Source of the DNA: Schlesneria sphaerica
GTDB lineage: Bacteria > Planctomycetota > Planctomycetia > Planctomycetales > Planctomycetaceae
NCBI RefSeq assembly: GCF_044336245.1
Contig: NZ_CP172346.1
Location: forward strand, 4,030,001-4,094,000
Direction: 5' to 3'
DNA length: 64,000 bases
Shown here piece after piece: positions 52,455 to 61,571 of this stretch (the first letter of the stretch is position 1; the number at the start of each line of letters is the position of its first letter). The notes beneath the pieces are model-generated. The model did no database searches, was not told the origin of the DNA, and worked only from the letters and a program-made list of their open reading frames with translations. The position numbers and the translations under genes were made by a program.

Positions 52455-53120
52455 TGTAGTAATACCTTCCGTCTGGCTATAGTGGGGATCTTCTCCTTGT
52501 GACCGCGATACGACACAAGTCTGACTCGGATGCGAGGAACTAGTTTCGCAGGTACCGTGCCACACCCACGGAAGTGGAGAACGGAAGCCGCGCCCGACTC
52601 CCAAGCTGCTGGCAGAAAAAGAGTTGCAGCGCTACAGAATTGTCGTCTCTGCCGGTGTGCCGCTTTTGCACACTGTCAACGGGAATTGACGGCAGCTATT
52701 GCCGATCCCACCAAAAACCGTTGCTCTGCGGGACGGAATGTAGGTGTCAACTCCAGGTGACACTGTCGCGAGCTGTTGGCGCGGAACGTCCTATGACTGG
52801 CCTCGTTCCTTGGACTTGTTTATATACAAGTCGGAACTCCATCGGCGGAGATTGCCGATGTCATAATGAGTGCTAATTGTATTAGATGGGATGTCTGGAT
52901 GCTAGCATGTTGTTAGCATATTTGAATGTTAGAAGATAGGAATGCTTTGGGCTGTTTGTCGTGGTTGGTGTGTGCACGTTGTTTGAGAGAAGAGTCGAAT
53001 GCTATCGCGGCGTTCTCTGCCGGCATCAGAGAATCGCTTTTCTGGATTCACTCGAGATGTGCCGGGGCGAAGCGCCGTGAGTCACCCTCCCGGTGCTTGC
53101 AAGTGATGACCCTTCGTTGG
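52455..53120. other. Intergenic region with an A+T-rich palindrome
   Basis: About 665 bases between the Pro-rich gene and the ROK gene. The local base composition falls near 52800-52930. It has an inverted repeat GACTTGT (52813-52819) / ACAAGTC (52826-52832) around TTATAT, which could be an operator about 360 bases upstream of the Pro-rich gene. No gene is supported. Confidence 0.4.
52813..52832. promoter_or_regulatory. Operator-like inverted repeat
   Basis: GACTTGT and ACAAGTC arms around a TTATAT spacer, in the A+T-rich part of the gap upstream of the Pro-rich secreted gene. The protein that binds it, if any, is unknown. Confidence 0.3.
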
Positions 53121-54281
53121 CTAGTCCCCGAAAGTGGGGCCGAATGAAGTAAAAAGAGCATGAATGGCCGCGGCCGTCGCTCCTTGTGCTTTGCTGAAGC
53201 GTGAACGGCGGATGTGGCAGTCTGCCAGTGAGGGGGCCAGTGCACGACGTCGCGTTAATTCACACGTCAGCTCAAACAGGCCATCCTGAGCATCGAACAG
53301 CCGACCATGAACGAACAGGTGGGCGGGGTTGAAGATATTGATCGCGGCCGCCATGGCGATCGCCAGCGACTCGATGGTCGTGCGAAGCTGCCGTTCGCTT
53401 TCCAGTTGGCCGCTACGGATCAGCTGGACCGCCTCTTTGATATCGACGGCGCGGCCTGTCTGTTCGGAAATCAACTGCGCAAAGGACGAATCGGTTGCCA
53501 CGGTTTCCAGGCAGCCGCGATTGCCGCAACCACAGATTCGACCATCGGGAACGACGGTCACGTGGCCCAGTTCTCCTGCCAGGCCGCTATGCCCTTCCAC
53601 CAGACGGCCGGAACTGTAGACCCCCAAACCGAGCCCAGTGCTTGTCTCCAGCACGACGAAGTCATCCAGCGATTCCGGCCCGCCAAACATTCGTTCGCTG
53701 AGGCAGAGCGCCTGCGTTTCCTGATAAAGAACACATTCCACACCGACTCGTTCGAAAAGATCTCGCGTGGGGGAATGGCCATCCGTGACATGAAAGTTGG
53801 GGGAAAACGTACACTTCTGCTCACGCCGGTTGATCAGACCCGGTGCACTGATGCCGATCGACAATGTCCGGGCGGACCGTCGCATCAGGCGATTGACGGC
53901 GTGAGCAAGCTGGTCGATGAGTAACGAGTAGGTGCGTGGTGTCGCGAATGTCTCCATCGCCTCATCGTGATTAACGCCATCCAGTCCCGCAGCCACGACC
54001 TGACATTGCCGGGCGTCGATCACCACGCCGATGACTTGCGCGGCATTTCGTGCGAGCCTCAGAACCGTTCCGGGGCGGCCGAGGGCCACGGCGTGCGATT
54101 CCCCTTCTTCGACCAGGCCCGACTCAAGCAGGGCGGCGATCGCTTTGGAAACGGTCGGGCCACTGCTGCCTGTTCGTCGCGTCAGGTCGGCGCGTGTCGA
54201 CGGGCCACTCTTCTGCAGGTGTTCCAACAGCCGACGGACATTCATTCGGCGCAATAATTGAGGCTGAATCAGCGGAGACAT
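53121..54281 (-). CDS. ROK family transcriptional regulator
   Basis: A 386-residue regulator of the NagC/Mlc/XylR group, joining an N-terminal winged helix-turn-helix (about 10-75: RRLLEHLQKSGPSTRADLTRRTGSSGPTVSKAIAALLESGLVEE) to a ROK sugar-binding domain. The latter shows ARTLSIGISAPGLIN, ETSTGLGLGVYSSGRLVEGHSGLAGELGHVTV (ExGH) and the zinc motif CGCGNRGCLE. Such proteins bind sugars or sugar phosphates and release DNA. It starts 20 bases past the DUF1501 stop, so it is probably the last gene of that operon. This suggests that the DUF1553/DUF1501 surface pair is controlled by a carbohydrate signal. Confidence 0.9.
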   Translation of the reverse strand: MSPLIQPQLLRRMNVRRLLEHLQKSGPSTRADLTRRTGSSGPTVSKAIAALLESGLVEEGESHAVALGRPGTVLRLARNAAQVIGVVIDARQCQVVAAGLDGVNHDEAMETFATPRTYSLLIDQLAHAVNRLMRRSARTLSIGISAPGLINRREQKCTFSPNFHVTDGHSPTRDLFERVGVECVLYQETQALCLSERMFGGPESLDDFVVLETSTGLGLGVYSSGRLVEGHSGLAGELGHVTVVPDGRICGCGNRGCLETVATDSSFAQLISEQTGRAVDIKEAVQLIRSGQLESERQLRTTIESLAIAMAAAINIFNPAHLFVHGRLFDAQDGLFELTCELTRRRALAPSLADCHIRRSRFSKAQGATAAAIHALFTSFGPTFGD

Positions 54282-54301
54282 CGGTTCGGTCGGTTTCCTG
54301 C

Positions 54302-55762
54302 TTAAGCGAGAATAGCGCGAATGACATGTCCGTCGACGTCGGTCAGGCTCTCGTCGCGGCCCTGGTGGAAGTAGGTCAGCAGCTCGTGATCCAGACCGAT
54401 CAGGTGCAGAATCGTCGCGTGGATGTCGTGGAGATGGGCCTTATTAACGACCGCCTCAAACCCGAAGTCGTCCGTCTCGCCATAGGCCGTTCCCCCTTTC
54501 ACACCCCCGCCCGCCATCCACATCGAAAACCCGTACGGGTTATGGTTTCGTCCCGGTTCGCCGGGACCTTCACTGAATGGCATTCGCCCAAATTCTCCCC
54601 CCCACACGACGAGCGTTGATTCGAGCAAACCGCGTTGCTCAAGGTCTGTCAGCAGGGCGGCGATGGGCTGGTCGACTTCGGCAGCATGCTGCCCATGATT
54701 GGTCTCGATACTCTTGTGAGCGTCCCAGGTCTCTTCGAGATGACCGCCGCCTGAGTAAAGTTGAACGAACCGAACACCTCTTTCGACAAGTCGGCGAGCG
54801 ACCAGACAGTTGCGGCCGTACTCGTCGGTCGGATGCTGTCCCACACCGTACATCGCCAGTGTCTGGGGCGTCTCTTCTGAAAGATCGACAGCTGCAGGTG
54901 CTTCTGCCTGCATGCGATAGGCCAGCTCAAACGAGTTGATCCGCGCTGCCAGATCTTGTCCACCCGGTCTGGCATCCATGTGTTCCTGATTGATCTTTGC
55001 GAGCAGATCGAGTTGCTCACGCTGTGCCGCCAGGTCCATGTACCCCGGGCCACGGAGGTCAAACATGGGGTCACCGACAGACCGGAACAAGGTCCCGGCG
55101 TAAGAACTGGGGATGAAGCCGCTGGACCAGTTCGGCTGGCCCCCGATCGGACCGCCCCGTTTGTCGAGAATCACGACATAGCCGGGCATGTTCTGGTTTT
55201 CCGACCCCAGACCATAAACGGCCCAGCTTCCCAGCGAGGGGCGTCCGATGAAGGTCTTGCCGGTGTTCATGGCGACCAGCGCCGAACCGTGCGCATGGCT
55301 GTCGGTATGGCACGAACGGATCACGGCCAGCTTGTCTGCGTGCTCACGCACTTTCGGAAAAAAGTCCGAGATCAAAAGCCCGCTTTCGCCACCTGGTCGG
55401 AAGGGGCGGAAGGAGGGCGTCAGAAAGCCCACTTTTCGGCCGCCGGAGTTAATAAAGGTTTTTCCTTCAGGCAGTGGCTGGCCCGCGTACTTCTGAAGTA
55501 CAGGCTTGTAGTCGAACGTATCGACCTGACTGGGCCCCCCGTTCATCATCAGAAAAATGACGCTCTTAGCTTTCGCCGGAAGCTGCTGCGGTCGCGGGGA
55601 GAGAGGGTTGGCCGACGGTGCGGGAAAAACCGCGCCGTTGCCGAACACACGGTTCTCGTGCATGAGACCCGCCAGAGCCAGGCCCGCGAAACCGCCTCCC
55701 ATCTCCCAGACAAACTCGCGTCGCGTCAGTTGGCATGGAAAGGGGTTCTGCGGGTGTGTCAT
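54302..55762 (-). CDS. DUF1501 protein with Tat-type leader
   Basis: A 486-residue exported protein of the DUF1501 group. The leader has LTRREFVWEMGGGFAGLALAGLMHEN, a twin-Arg motif. Family blocks are KSVIFLMMNGGPSQVDTFDYKPVLQKYAGQPLP, KLAVIRSCHTDSHAHGSALVAMNTGKTFIGRPSLGSW, VRFVQLYSGGGHLEETWDAHKSIETNHGQHA and LVVWGGEFGRMPFSEGPGEPGRNHNPYGFSMWMAGGGVKGGTAYGETDDFGFEAV. It is the same size as the lone DUF1501 protein at 33695. It lies 190 bases downstream of the DUF1549/DUF1553 gene, the usual pair, and just before the ROK gene. GGAG sits 8 bases before the ATG chosen. Its chemical role is unknown. Confidence 0.92.
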   Translation of the reverse strand: MTHPQNPFPCQLTRREFVWEMGGGFAGLALAGLMHENRVFGNGAVFPAPSANPLSPRPQQLPAKAKSVIFLMMNGGPSQVDTFDYKPVLQKYAGQPLPEGKTFINSGGRKVGFLTPSFRPFRPGGESGLLISDFFPKVREHADKLAVIRSCHTDSHAHGSALVAMNTGKTFIGRPSLGSWAVYGLGSENQNMPGYVVILDKRGGPIGGQPNWSSGFIPSSYAGTLFRSVGDPMFDLRGPGYMDLAAQREQLDLLAKINQEHMDARPGGQDLAARINSFELAYRMQAEAPAAVDLSEETPQTLAMYGVGQHPTDEYGRNCLVARRLVERGVRFVQLYSGGGHLEETWDAHKSIETNHGQHAAEVDQPIAALLTDLEQRGLLESTLVVWGGEFGRMPFSEGPGEPGRNHNPYGFSMWMAGGGVKGGTAYGETDDFGFEAVVNKAHLHDIHATILHLIGLDHELLTYFHQGRDESLTDVDGHVIRAILA

Positions 55763-55951
55763 CGGTGTGTCTCCGGATCTGACATCGGGAAGGGCGAATT
55801 GACCTGTCATCGAATGTAAGGTTTGAGCGAACTTGTCTGCGGGAGCGACGATCGCAACGAGGCAGGTGCCACTCATTTAATTTCGCTGCGATTAACCACG
55901 AATGGGTGAGGGGCTCCAACGGGATAAGATGCCGCCCATCGTGCAGCTGCT

Positions 55952-58942
55952 TTAGTCCACATAGATAAACTCATTACTGTTCAGCAGGACGTGACAGAGC
56001 GAGGCCAGGGCCAGCTCGTGGGGCGAAGGCTCTGCCGGTGCTGCAGAGAGGGGAATCTCGTGCCGTTTGGACAGTTCGCGTGTCAGGGCGATCCGTTCTT
56101 CATCCGACAACGATCGATCGAAGACGATGATCTCTGCCAGATCCCCCTGCCAGTATTCCCCATCGATGTTACCCTGCTGACCCAGCACGTAGTTCGTGCC
56201 GAGGTTGCGCGGGGCGAGGGGAGTCGACCGGCTGGCCAGTTCCGTCAGATTCTCGAAGATGCGGGCATCGTTTGCATTCGACTGGCCGATCAGCAGGAAG
56301 GGTTCTTTGCCCGAACGGAGTTGACCGACTCCCGAAAAATCATCGCTGAGTCGAACGGCTGACTTTGAGGTGGTACCGAAAAACAGCGACGTCCCAGAGT
56401 TGCCGGCACCCCCGTTCCAGTTCGAGAATAACGTGCGGTGACCCTCAGTCCCCTGGTCACGGGCAACCGCCACGAGGGTGAACTGCTGTGACGTCACTAC
56501 TTGTCCCTCGAGATGCAGGAACTGCCGTCGTCCATCGAATCGGATTACGGGTTTTCCGTTGATCCCATCGGCCACCCACTGGGGACGGCGATCCGGGTCT
56601 GGTTGAGTGGCATTGTGGTTTCCTTCCGAGTCGTCCTTCCAGCGAATGACTCGTCCACTTGCATCTCGCTCGATTCCTGCACTGGCTTGCAAATGCAGGG
56701 TGACACCCCGCTGCTGGATGTCGACCGGTTCTGTCTTCTTCGGTTTCGGCAGATGGGAAAATCGCTCGAGCTGCTTCGTCAGATGCGCTTGAGCGGCCGC
56801 GATTTCCGTGGGGGAGGGGAGCCGTCCGAGGGTTGTCTGCCAGGCGGCTTGGATTCTCGCCTGATCGTCCGGTCCCGCCAGGCCTTCGATCCGTTTGGAC
56901 AGCAGGCGACTTTGCTCGTGCACGAATTCGTTGTTCATGAGCGCAAGGGCCTGTGGTGCGACGGTGCTGACGTCTCGCTGGCCACAGGGAAGCGTCGTTT
57001 CGACAAAATCGAATGTTGTCATCAGCGGGGGTAGCAGGCCCCGCTTGGAATACATGTACAGACTTCGCCGACGCTGCTCGTCCGGGGGGGACGCGTTCCA
57101 GGCATTCGACTTCATCGAAAGTCCTTCCAACGCTTCGGCACTTACGGTCGGCTTGAAGCTGGGGCCCCCCATTCGCAAGTCGATCGCACCACTCACCGCG
57201 AGCATTCGGTCGCGAATCTGTTCCGCGTCTAACCGGTGACGATCGAACCGCCACCAGAGTCGGTTACCGGCGTCAGCTGATTCGATCTGTTGGGCTGCTG
57301 GATGAAGGGACGATTGTCCATAGGTGTTCGACAGGACCAGCAGTCGATGAATGTGCTTCGGCCTCCAGCCTTCCTGCTGGAATTCACTGGCTAACCAGTC
57401 CAGCAGTTCGGGGTGGCTGGGAAGATCGCCGGTGAATCCGAAGTTGTCCGACGTTCGGACCAGCCCTTTTCCAAAATGAGACTGCCAGAGGCGATTTACG
57501 AACACACGCGCCGTTAAGGGGTGCGCTGGATCCGTGATCCACTGGGCCAGTTGCCGTCGGCGCTGCGATGAGTTTTCTGTCGGGCGGGGCGTCGGAACTG
57601 CTGAAGTGAGTGAGGCAACGATAGCGGGTGTTCCAGGGCTGACGACCGCCATGGGCCGCTTGGGGTCCCCCTTCTTCAGCATCCACAAGTCAGACGGCGT
57701 TGCCGTCACGTCGGTCCACCCGAGTACATCAAACCCCAGTTCCTCCTTCGAGGGGCCTCCCAGAAGTTCCCGCTGCCGGGCTTCGATTGGCCCTGCCCAG
57801 AATGCGGCAGCGACCTTGTAGTAGTCTGACTGCAGGATGGGATCAAACTTGTGGTCGTGGCAGCGGGCACACTTGACCGTCAGTCCGATGAACGAGGTAC
57901 AGGTCACATTGACCAGGTCTTCGAGCCGATCATATTTGTACTCTTCAGGATCATTCGGCTCGTCGTTCCAGGTCCCTAGGCGCAGGAAACCGGTGGCGAT
58001 AACCGATGACTCGGTTCGGTCGGGAATCTCATCCCCGGCGATCTGTTCGAGGATGAAGCGATCGTAGGGCATGTCTGCGTTCGCTGCGTTGACGACCCAG
58101 TCCCGGTACTTCCACGCACCCGGCTTCTCCTGGTCCCGTTCGTAGCCCGACGTTTCTGCGTAGCGGGCCAGATCCAGCCATTGACGGGCCCACCGCTCAC
58201 CGAAATGGGGCGAGTTGAGCAGTCGTTCGACAAGCTCGGCTTTAACGACCCCGTCTGAACGAGGGTCTTCGACATAGTCCGTAATTTCTTCCGCCGTGGG
58301 GGGAAGACCGATGAGGTCGAAGTAGAGTCGGCGAATCAGAACGGCACGCGGCGCAGGGGGAGCGGGAGAGAAGGAGGCTGCCTCCAGGCGGGCCAGGATG
58401 AATGCATCGACGGGATTCGCAACCCAGTGCGGGGCTTTGACGCCGGGAATTGACGGTCGACGGACGGGTTGGAGTGACCAGAAGTCACGCCCCCCTCGCA
58501 CGTCCGTCGTCCGTTCGTACGGGTCGAGGACACGTCCTTCGGGCCACGCGGCGCCCGACGAAATCCAGGCGGTCAGAATCTCGATTTCCTCCGGCGGCAG
58601 CGGGCGGGGCTGACCTTTTAAGGGAGGAGGCATTTCGCCGCTGCGGACACGACTCAGAATGAGATTCTCTTCAATCGGAAGTCCCGGTTCGAATGCGGGA
58701 CCGCTATCGCCCCCTTTCACGATGTTTCCCAGTTTCGTCAGCGAGAGCGATCCTGAACTATCGTGATCAGAATGACATTCGAGACATCGTCGGACGAGGA
58801 CATCCGCGACTTTCTCAAACGATTCGGACGCCCCCTTCAATTCGCCCTGACCGCTCAAGCCCGTCAGCACGAACAGGAGGGCAGACAGGAAGAGCCACCT
58901 GAAACGGCCCGAAAGCCCACGAAAATCAGAGAGCGGCGACAT
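55952..58942 (-). CDS. PSCyt1/DUF1549/DUF1553 protein with inserted LamG-like domain
   Basis: A 996-residue exported protein. The signal region runs to about 35 (FLSALLFVLTGLSGQGELKG). A PSCyt1-type domain has CLECHSDHDSSGSLSL (CxxCH, likely haem or metal). DUF1549 follows (ANPVDAFILARLEAASFSPAPPAPRAVLIRRLYFDLIGLPPTAEEI and a second CxxCH, CARCHDHKFDPI). The long DUF1553 begins near ITDPAHPLTARVFVNRLWQSHFGKGLVRTSDNFGFTGDLPSHPELLDWLASEF. From about 750 to 965 a concanavalin/LamG-like jelly roll is placed inside DUF1553 (VTLHLQASAGIERDASGRVIRWKDDSEGNHNATQPDPDRRPQWVADGINGKPVIRFDG ... YWQGDLAEIIVFDRSLSDEERIALTREL). The DUF1553 ending ALASLCHVLLNSNEFIYVD resumes after it. GAGG lies 8 bases before the ATG. 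It leads the DUF1501 and ROK genes. Confidence 0.92.
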   Translation of the reverse strand: MSPLSDFRGLSGRFRWLFLSALLFVLTGLSGQGELKGASESFEKVADVLVRRCLECHSDHDSSGSLSLTKLGNIVKGGDSGPAFEPGLPIEENLILSRVRSGEMPPPLKGQPRPLPPEEIEILTAWISSGAAWPEGRVLDPYERTTDVRGGRDFWSLQPVRRPSIPGVKAPHWVANPVDAFILARLEAASFSPAPPAPRAVLIRRLYFDLIGLPPTAEEITDYVEDPRSDGVVKAELVERLLNSPHFGERWARQWLDLARYAETSGYERDQEKPGAWKYRDWVVNAANADMPYDRFILEQIAGDEIPDRTESSVIATGFLRLGTWNDEPNDPEEYKYDRLEDLVNVTCTSFIGLTVKCARCHDHKFDPILQSDYYKVAAAFWAGPIEARQRELLGGPSKEELGFDVLGWTDVTATPSDLWMLKKGDPKRPMAVVSPGTPAIVASLTSAVPTPRPTENSSQRRRQLAQWITDPAHPLTARVFVNRLWQSHFGKGLVRTSDNFGFTGDLPSHPELLDWLASEFQQEGWRPKHIHRLLVLSNTYGQSSLHPAAQQIESADAGNRLWWRFDRHRLDAEQIRDRMLAVSGAIDLRMGGPSFKPTVSAEALEGLSMKSNAWNASPPDEQRRRSLYMYSKRGLLPPLMTTFDFVETTLPCGQRDVSTVAPQALALMNNEFVHEQSRLLSKRIEGLAGPDDQARIQAAWQTTLGRLPSPTEIAAAQAHLTKQLERFSHLPKPKKTEPVDIQQRGVTLHLQASAGIERDASGRVIRWKDDSEGNHNATQPDPDRRPQWVADGINGKPVIRFDGRRQFLHLEGQVVTSQQFTLVAVARDQGTEGHRTLFSNWNGGAGNSGTSLFFGTTSKSAVRLSDDFSGVGQLRSGKEPFLLIGQSNANDARIFENLTELASRSTPLAPRNLGTNYVLGQQGNIDGEYWQGDLAEIIVFDRSLSDEERIALTRELSKRHEIPLSAAPAEPSPHELALASLCHVLLNSNEFIYVD

Positions 58943-59393
58943 GATGGGAGCCTCATCAAGCGTGCGGGAAACTCAAGAGGGATATATTTAAGAAAGTTTA
59001 GAAATTAAAGTCAACGCCCCAGTGATGCGCAGAGTTTCTGTGAGCTGAACTGCCGGTTACGACGGAGGTGGCAATGAGAGAGTTTGTCCGGAGTGGCGAG
59101 CAATCCGATTTCACACCGCGACGATGGGTGGCCCGCTCCACGCTCTTCAGGGTGCCGAACGGCAGGGGGATGAAGGCCCAATCGAAGCTCGGTTCCGGGA
59201 TGATTTTGGCTGCGATTTCACAGTCGTGGGCGACCTGTACAAGTGTGTTGACCCCTCTCTCAAGGGGCGGGTACGATACGACCATGGTTTTCTCAACCAG
59301 CTCCGGCCACGCATCTCTCATCAGGTCCGGGAGTGGATCGCTGCGGCAGTGGTCGCATGCGCAAAGCCGATTGAAACTGCGGAGAAATTTTGC
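58943..59393. other. Intergenic region, no gene seen
   Basis: About 450 bases between the DUF1553 gene (minus) and the GT2 gene (plus). A plus-strand frame runs through 59124-59393 in phase with the GT2 gene, but its composition is mixed and the GT2 family begins at 59394, so it is treated as leader. Confidence 0.4.
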
Positions 59394-60320
59394 ATGGCCG
59401 AAGTGAGCATTCTGATCGTGTGCTATAAATCGAAGGACCTCATTCGCCAGTGTCTGGATGGGGTCTACAACCACACGACAGGAGTCGACTACGAGGTCCT
59501 GCTGCTCGATTGCTCGAACGACGGCACGATGGATCTCGTGCGGCAGGAGTATCCCAAGGCGATTATTATTGATAATGATCAGAACCTTGGTTATGGACTG
59601 GGGAACAATGTTCTCGCAGCGCATGCGAGCGGCAAGTACATCCTTCTGTTGAATCCCGACGTGATCATTTCTGACGACGCAGTCGGTGAGCTTTATCGAA
59701 CTGCCATCGCGATGCCCCGTGCCGGGGCCGTCGGGGGCTGGAATCAGTTACCGAACGGGCAACGAGATCCCGGCTGCCGCCAGTTTTTACCGACAATTTC
59801 TCGGATTCTGGTGACCGCTCTGGGAGGGGCGAGGTTCCTCAATGGTGCTTTGAAAGAGGGGGAAGTGAAAGCCCGGGAAGTGGAAACTTTGTCCGGCGCA
59901 TTCATGCTCGTCCGGGTCGATGTCTGGAAAGAGATTGGTGGCTTTGATCCCAGCTTCTTTATGTATTCCGAGGAAATGGATCTTTGCTATCGTCTACGGG
60001 GACTCGGCTGGTCCATTATCATGACCCCTCAAGCCCAGGTGATTCACCTGGACGCCGGAGGGCAGGGGAATACACCGCGGCGAGTCCGGTTACTGACGAC
60101 TTCTCGAATGCATTTCATCCGCAAGTATTGGGCGCTTCCCAAAGTCTGGCTGGCCGGGTTTCTCACCTGGCTGCATGGACTGATTCGAGTCGCGATTGGG
60201 GTCGCGGCCTTTCCCTTTACGGGAAAAAAGTGGCCGAGAAATCTCGTGGAGGCCTATGCGCCGGTCGTCTTTATGCCGGGAAAATGGTGGTGGGGCTTTC
60301 ACGCGAACAATCGCTCGTGA
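59394..60320 (+). CDS. Family 2 glycosyltransferase (rhamnosyltransferase-like)
   Basis: A 308-residue GT-A enzyme that adds a sugar from a nucleotide sugar to a cell-surface glycan. It begins MAEVSILIVCYKSKDLIRQCLDGVYNHT, then VLLLDCSNDGTMDLV (usual D-N-S/A-S-x-DG reads D-C-S-N-DG), NLGYGLGNNVLAAHASGKYILLLNPDVII (the NPD motif in place of DxD), VETLSGAFMLVRVDVWKEIGGFDPSFFMYSEEMDLCYRLRGLGW and a C-terminal amphipathic or membrane-near region. It resembles WbbL/dTDP-rhamnosyl transferases. The start has GGAG 9 bases ahead and begins the family's first strand; the longer frame is leader. A WecG-type gene lies 460 bases farther on the opposite strand. Confidence 0.9.
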   Translation: MAEVSILIVCYKSKDLIRQCLDGVYNHTTGVDYEVLLLDCSNDGTMDLVRQEYPKAIIIDNDQNLGYGLGNNVLAAHASGKYILLLNPDVIISDDAVGELYRTAIAMPRAGAVGGWNQLPNGQRDPGCRQFLPTISRILVTALGGARFLNGALKEGEVKAREVETLSGAFMLVRVDVWKEIGGFDPSFFMYSEEMDLCYRLRGLGWSIIMTPQAQVIHLDAGGQGNTPRRVRLLTTSRMHFIRKYWALPKVWLAGFLTWLHGLIRVAIGVAAFPFTGKKWPRNLVEAYAPVVFMPGKWWWGFHANNRS

Positions 60321-60779
60321 CCGCATGCCGTCGTGTGTGAGTGAGCTCCGTCCGGAGCCTTCATCGAGGCGCGTCGGCGGGAAAGGTGTTGGCGCTGAGA
60401 GGGATGTGGGCGAGGTGTGGGTGTGAGAAGGGCTTGAAGAATCTGCGGACGCGCCGGAACTCCGAAAATGAACGCGGTGCGAATCAGGACAGGGTGAAGG
60501 TCCGGCTCAGGCAGCGGCCCCTGCGGGGCTGAACGCTGAAGCTCGCGTTCGCCTCCGCAAATCTCCGTGCAATCACAGCTTGGCAGCCCTGCGGGCCCCT
60601 CTCTTAAGAGTCGGTGTTTTGGCTGTCGATTCGTTGCGACCCCCATCCGGCCTCGAGGGTACCTGCATTGGCAGGTGTCTGAACGTAACTGCTCAAGCTC
60701 TCGCCGCCATCCGAGTTCTCGCTCGCCGAGCGGGCGGATGGGTGTCCGAGCCTGCTTGGGGTCGAGACGGGTGTGTCGA
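60321..60779. other. Convergent gap between two glycosyltransferase genes, no gene seen
   Basis: About 460 bases of GC-rich DNA. The ORFs here are Arg/Pro/Ser-rich shadows. No terminator with a T-run was recognised. Confidence 0.4.
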
Positions 60780-61571
60780 TCAAACGTGGTCGTAGACGGC
60801 AATACTGCCCGAGTCAGGTCTGCGCGCGACTTTCGGTGTCGGTGGACTTGATGTCCGAAGTTTGATCTGCAGATTTGTCATCAGCCAGAAGATTCGGGGG
60901 CCGCGGACAAGATAACGCCACCACATGCGGCGGGGGTTCTGAAGCAGGCGGTACATCCACTCCGAACACATGGCCCGCATCCACACCGGTGCGCGTTGTT
61001 CGGTCCCGGTGAGGAAGTTGACCGAAGCACCGATACACAGGGCCAGTCCTCGGGCAACCCCCCGTTCTGCTAATCGACTCGCGAGGATTTCCTGCTGGGG
61101 TGATCCCAGAGCGATAAGGCAGTAGCGGAAGGGGCTGTGTGCTTCGACGAATTCGAGGCACTTCAGAACTTCTTCTTCCGACTTAATAAACCCCATTGGG
61201 GGGGTGTACTGTGACAGATTCGTGAGACTGTATTTGTTTTCCAGAAAGCGGGCCTGTTCAGGGGTCGCGCCAACGATCAGGACGGGATCGTCGGGCTTGA
61301 TCACCTTTTCGAACAGCGATTCGGTCAGGTCGCTTCCCGGGCAAACGGGGATGTGCATTCCCTTCGTCAGGAAGAATGCGAGTGACAGAAAGCGGCTGTC
61401 AAGCAGCAGGTACGTCGCGTTCTGGCAAAGCGTGAGAAACGCTTCGTCGTCATTCAGGCGGATCAGATGATCCGTATTGGGGGTTACGACGAACCCGTAC
61501 CGGCTATCGCCGAAAGAGGCAACAACGTCCAGAAACTGCGTAATGTCATAGTCGTCAAATGTGTGAAGCAT
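60780..61571 (-). CDS. WecG/TagA/CpsF family glycosyltransferase
   Basis: A 263-residue GT26 enzyme, a family that adds N-acetylmannosamine or related sugars to lipid-linked surface glycans at the inner face of the membrane. It carries YGFVVTPNTDHLIRLNDDEAFLTLCQNATYLLLDSRFLSLAFFL (the T-x-N region and the D-S of the nucleotide site), LIVGATPEQARFLENKY, CLIALGSPQQEILASRL (G-x-P-x-Q-E motif) and ALCIGASVNFLTGTEQRAPVWMRAMCSEWMYRLLQNPRRMWWRYL (the W-x-x-R-L-x-x-x-P-R-R end). GGAGG lies 8 bases before the ATG. It converges with the GT2 gene, and together the two suggest surface-polysaccharide assembly here. Confidence 0.92.
   Translation of the reverse strand: MLHTFDDYDITQFLDVVASFGDSRYGFVVTPNTDHLIRLNDDEAFLTLCQNATYLLLDSRFLSLAFFLTKGMHIPVCPGSDLTESLFEKVIKPDDPVLIVGATPEQARFLENKYSLTNLSQYTPPMGFIKSEEEVLKCLEFVEAHSPFRYCLIALGSPQQEILASRLAERGVARGLALCIGASVNFLTGTEQRAPVWMRAMCSEWMYRLLQNPRRMWWRYLVRGPRIFWLMTNLQIKLRTSSPPTPKVARRPDSGSIAVYDHV

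Noticed and set aside
58998..59624. 208-residue minus-strand ORF opposite the GT2 gene and its leader
   Set aside because: It overlaps the conserved GT2 coding part on the other strand. No start site or domain.
60299..60802. 167-residue minus-strand ORF between the two glycosyltransferase genes
   Set aside because: Rich in Arg, Pro and His, overlaps the ends of both real genes and has no motif.
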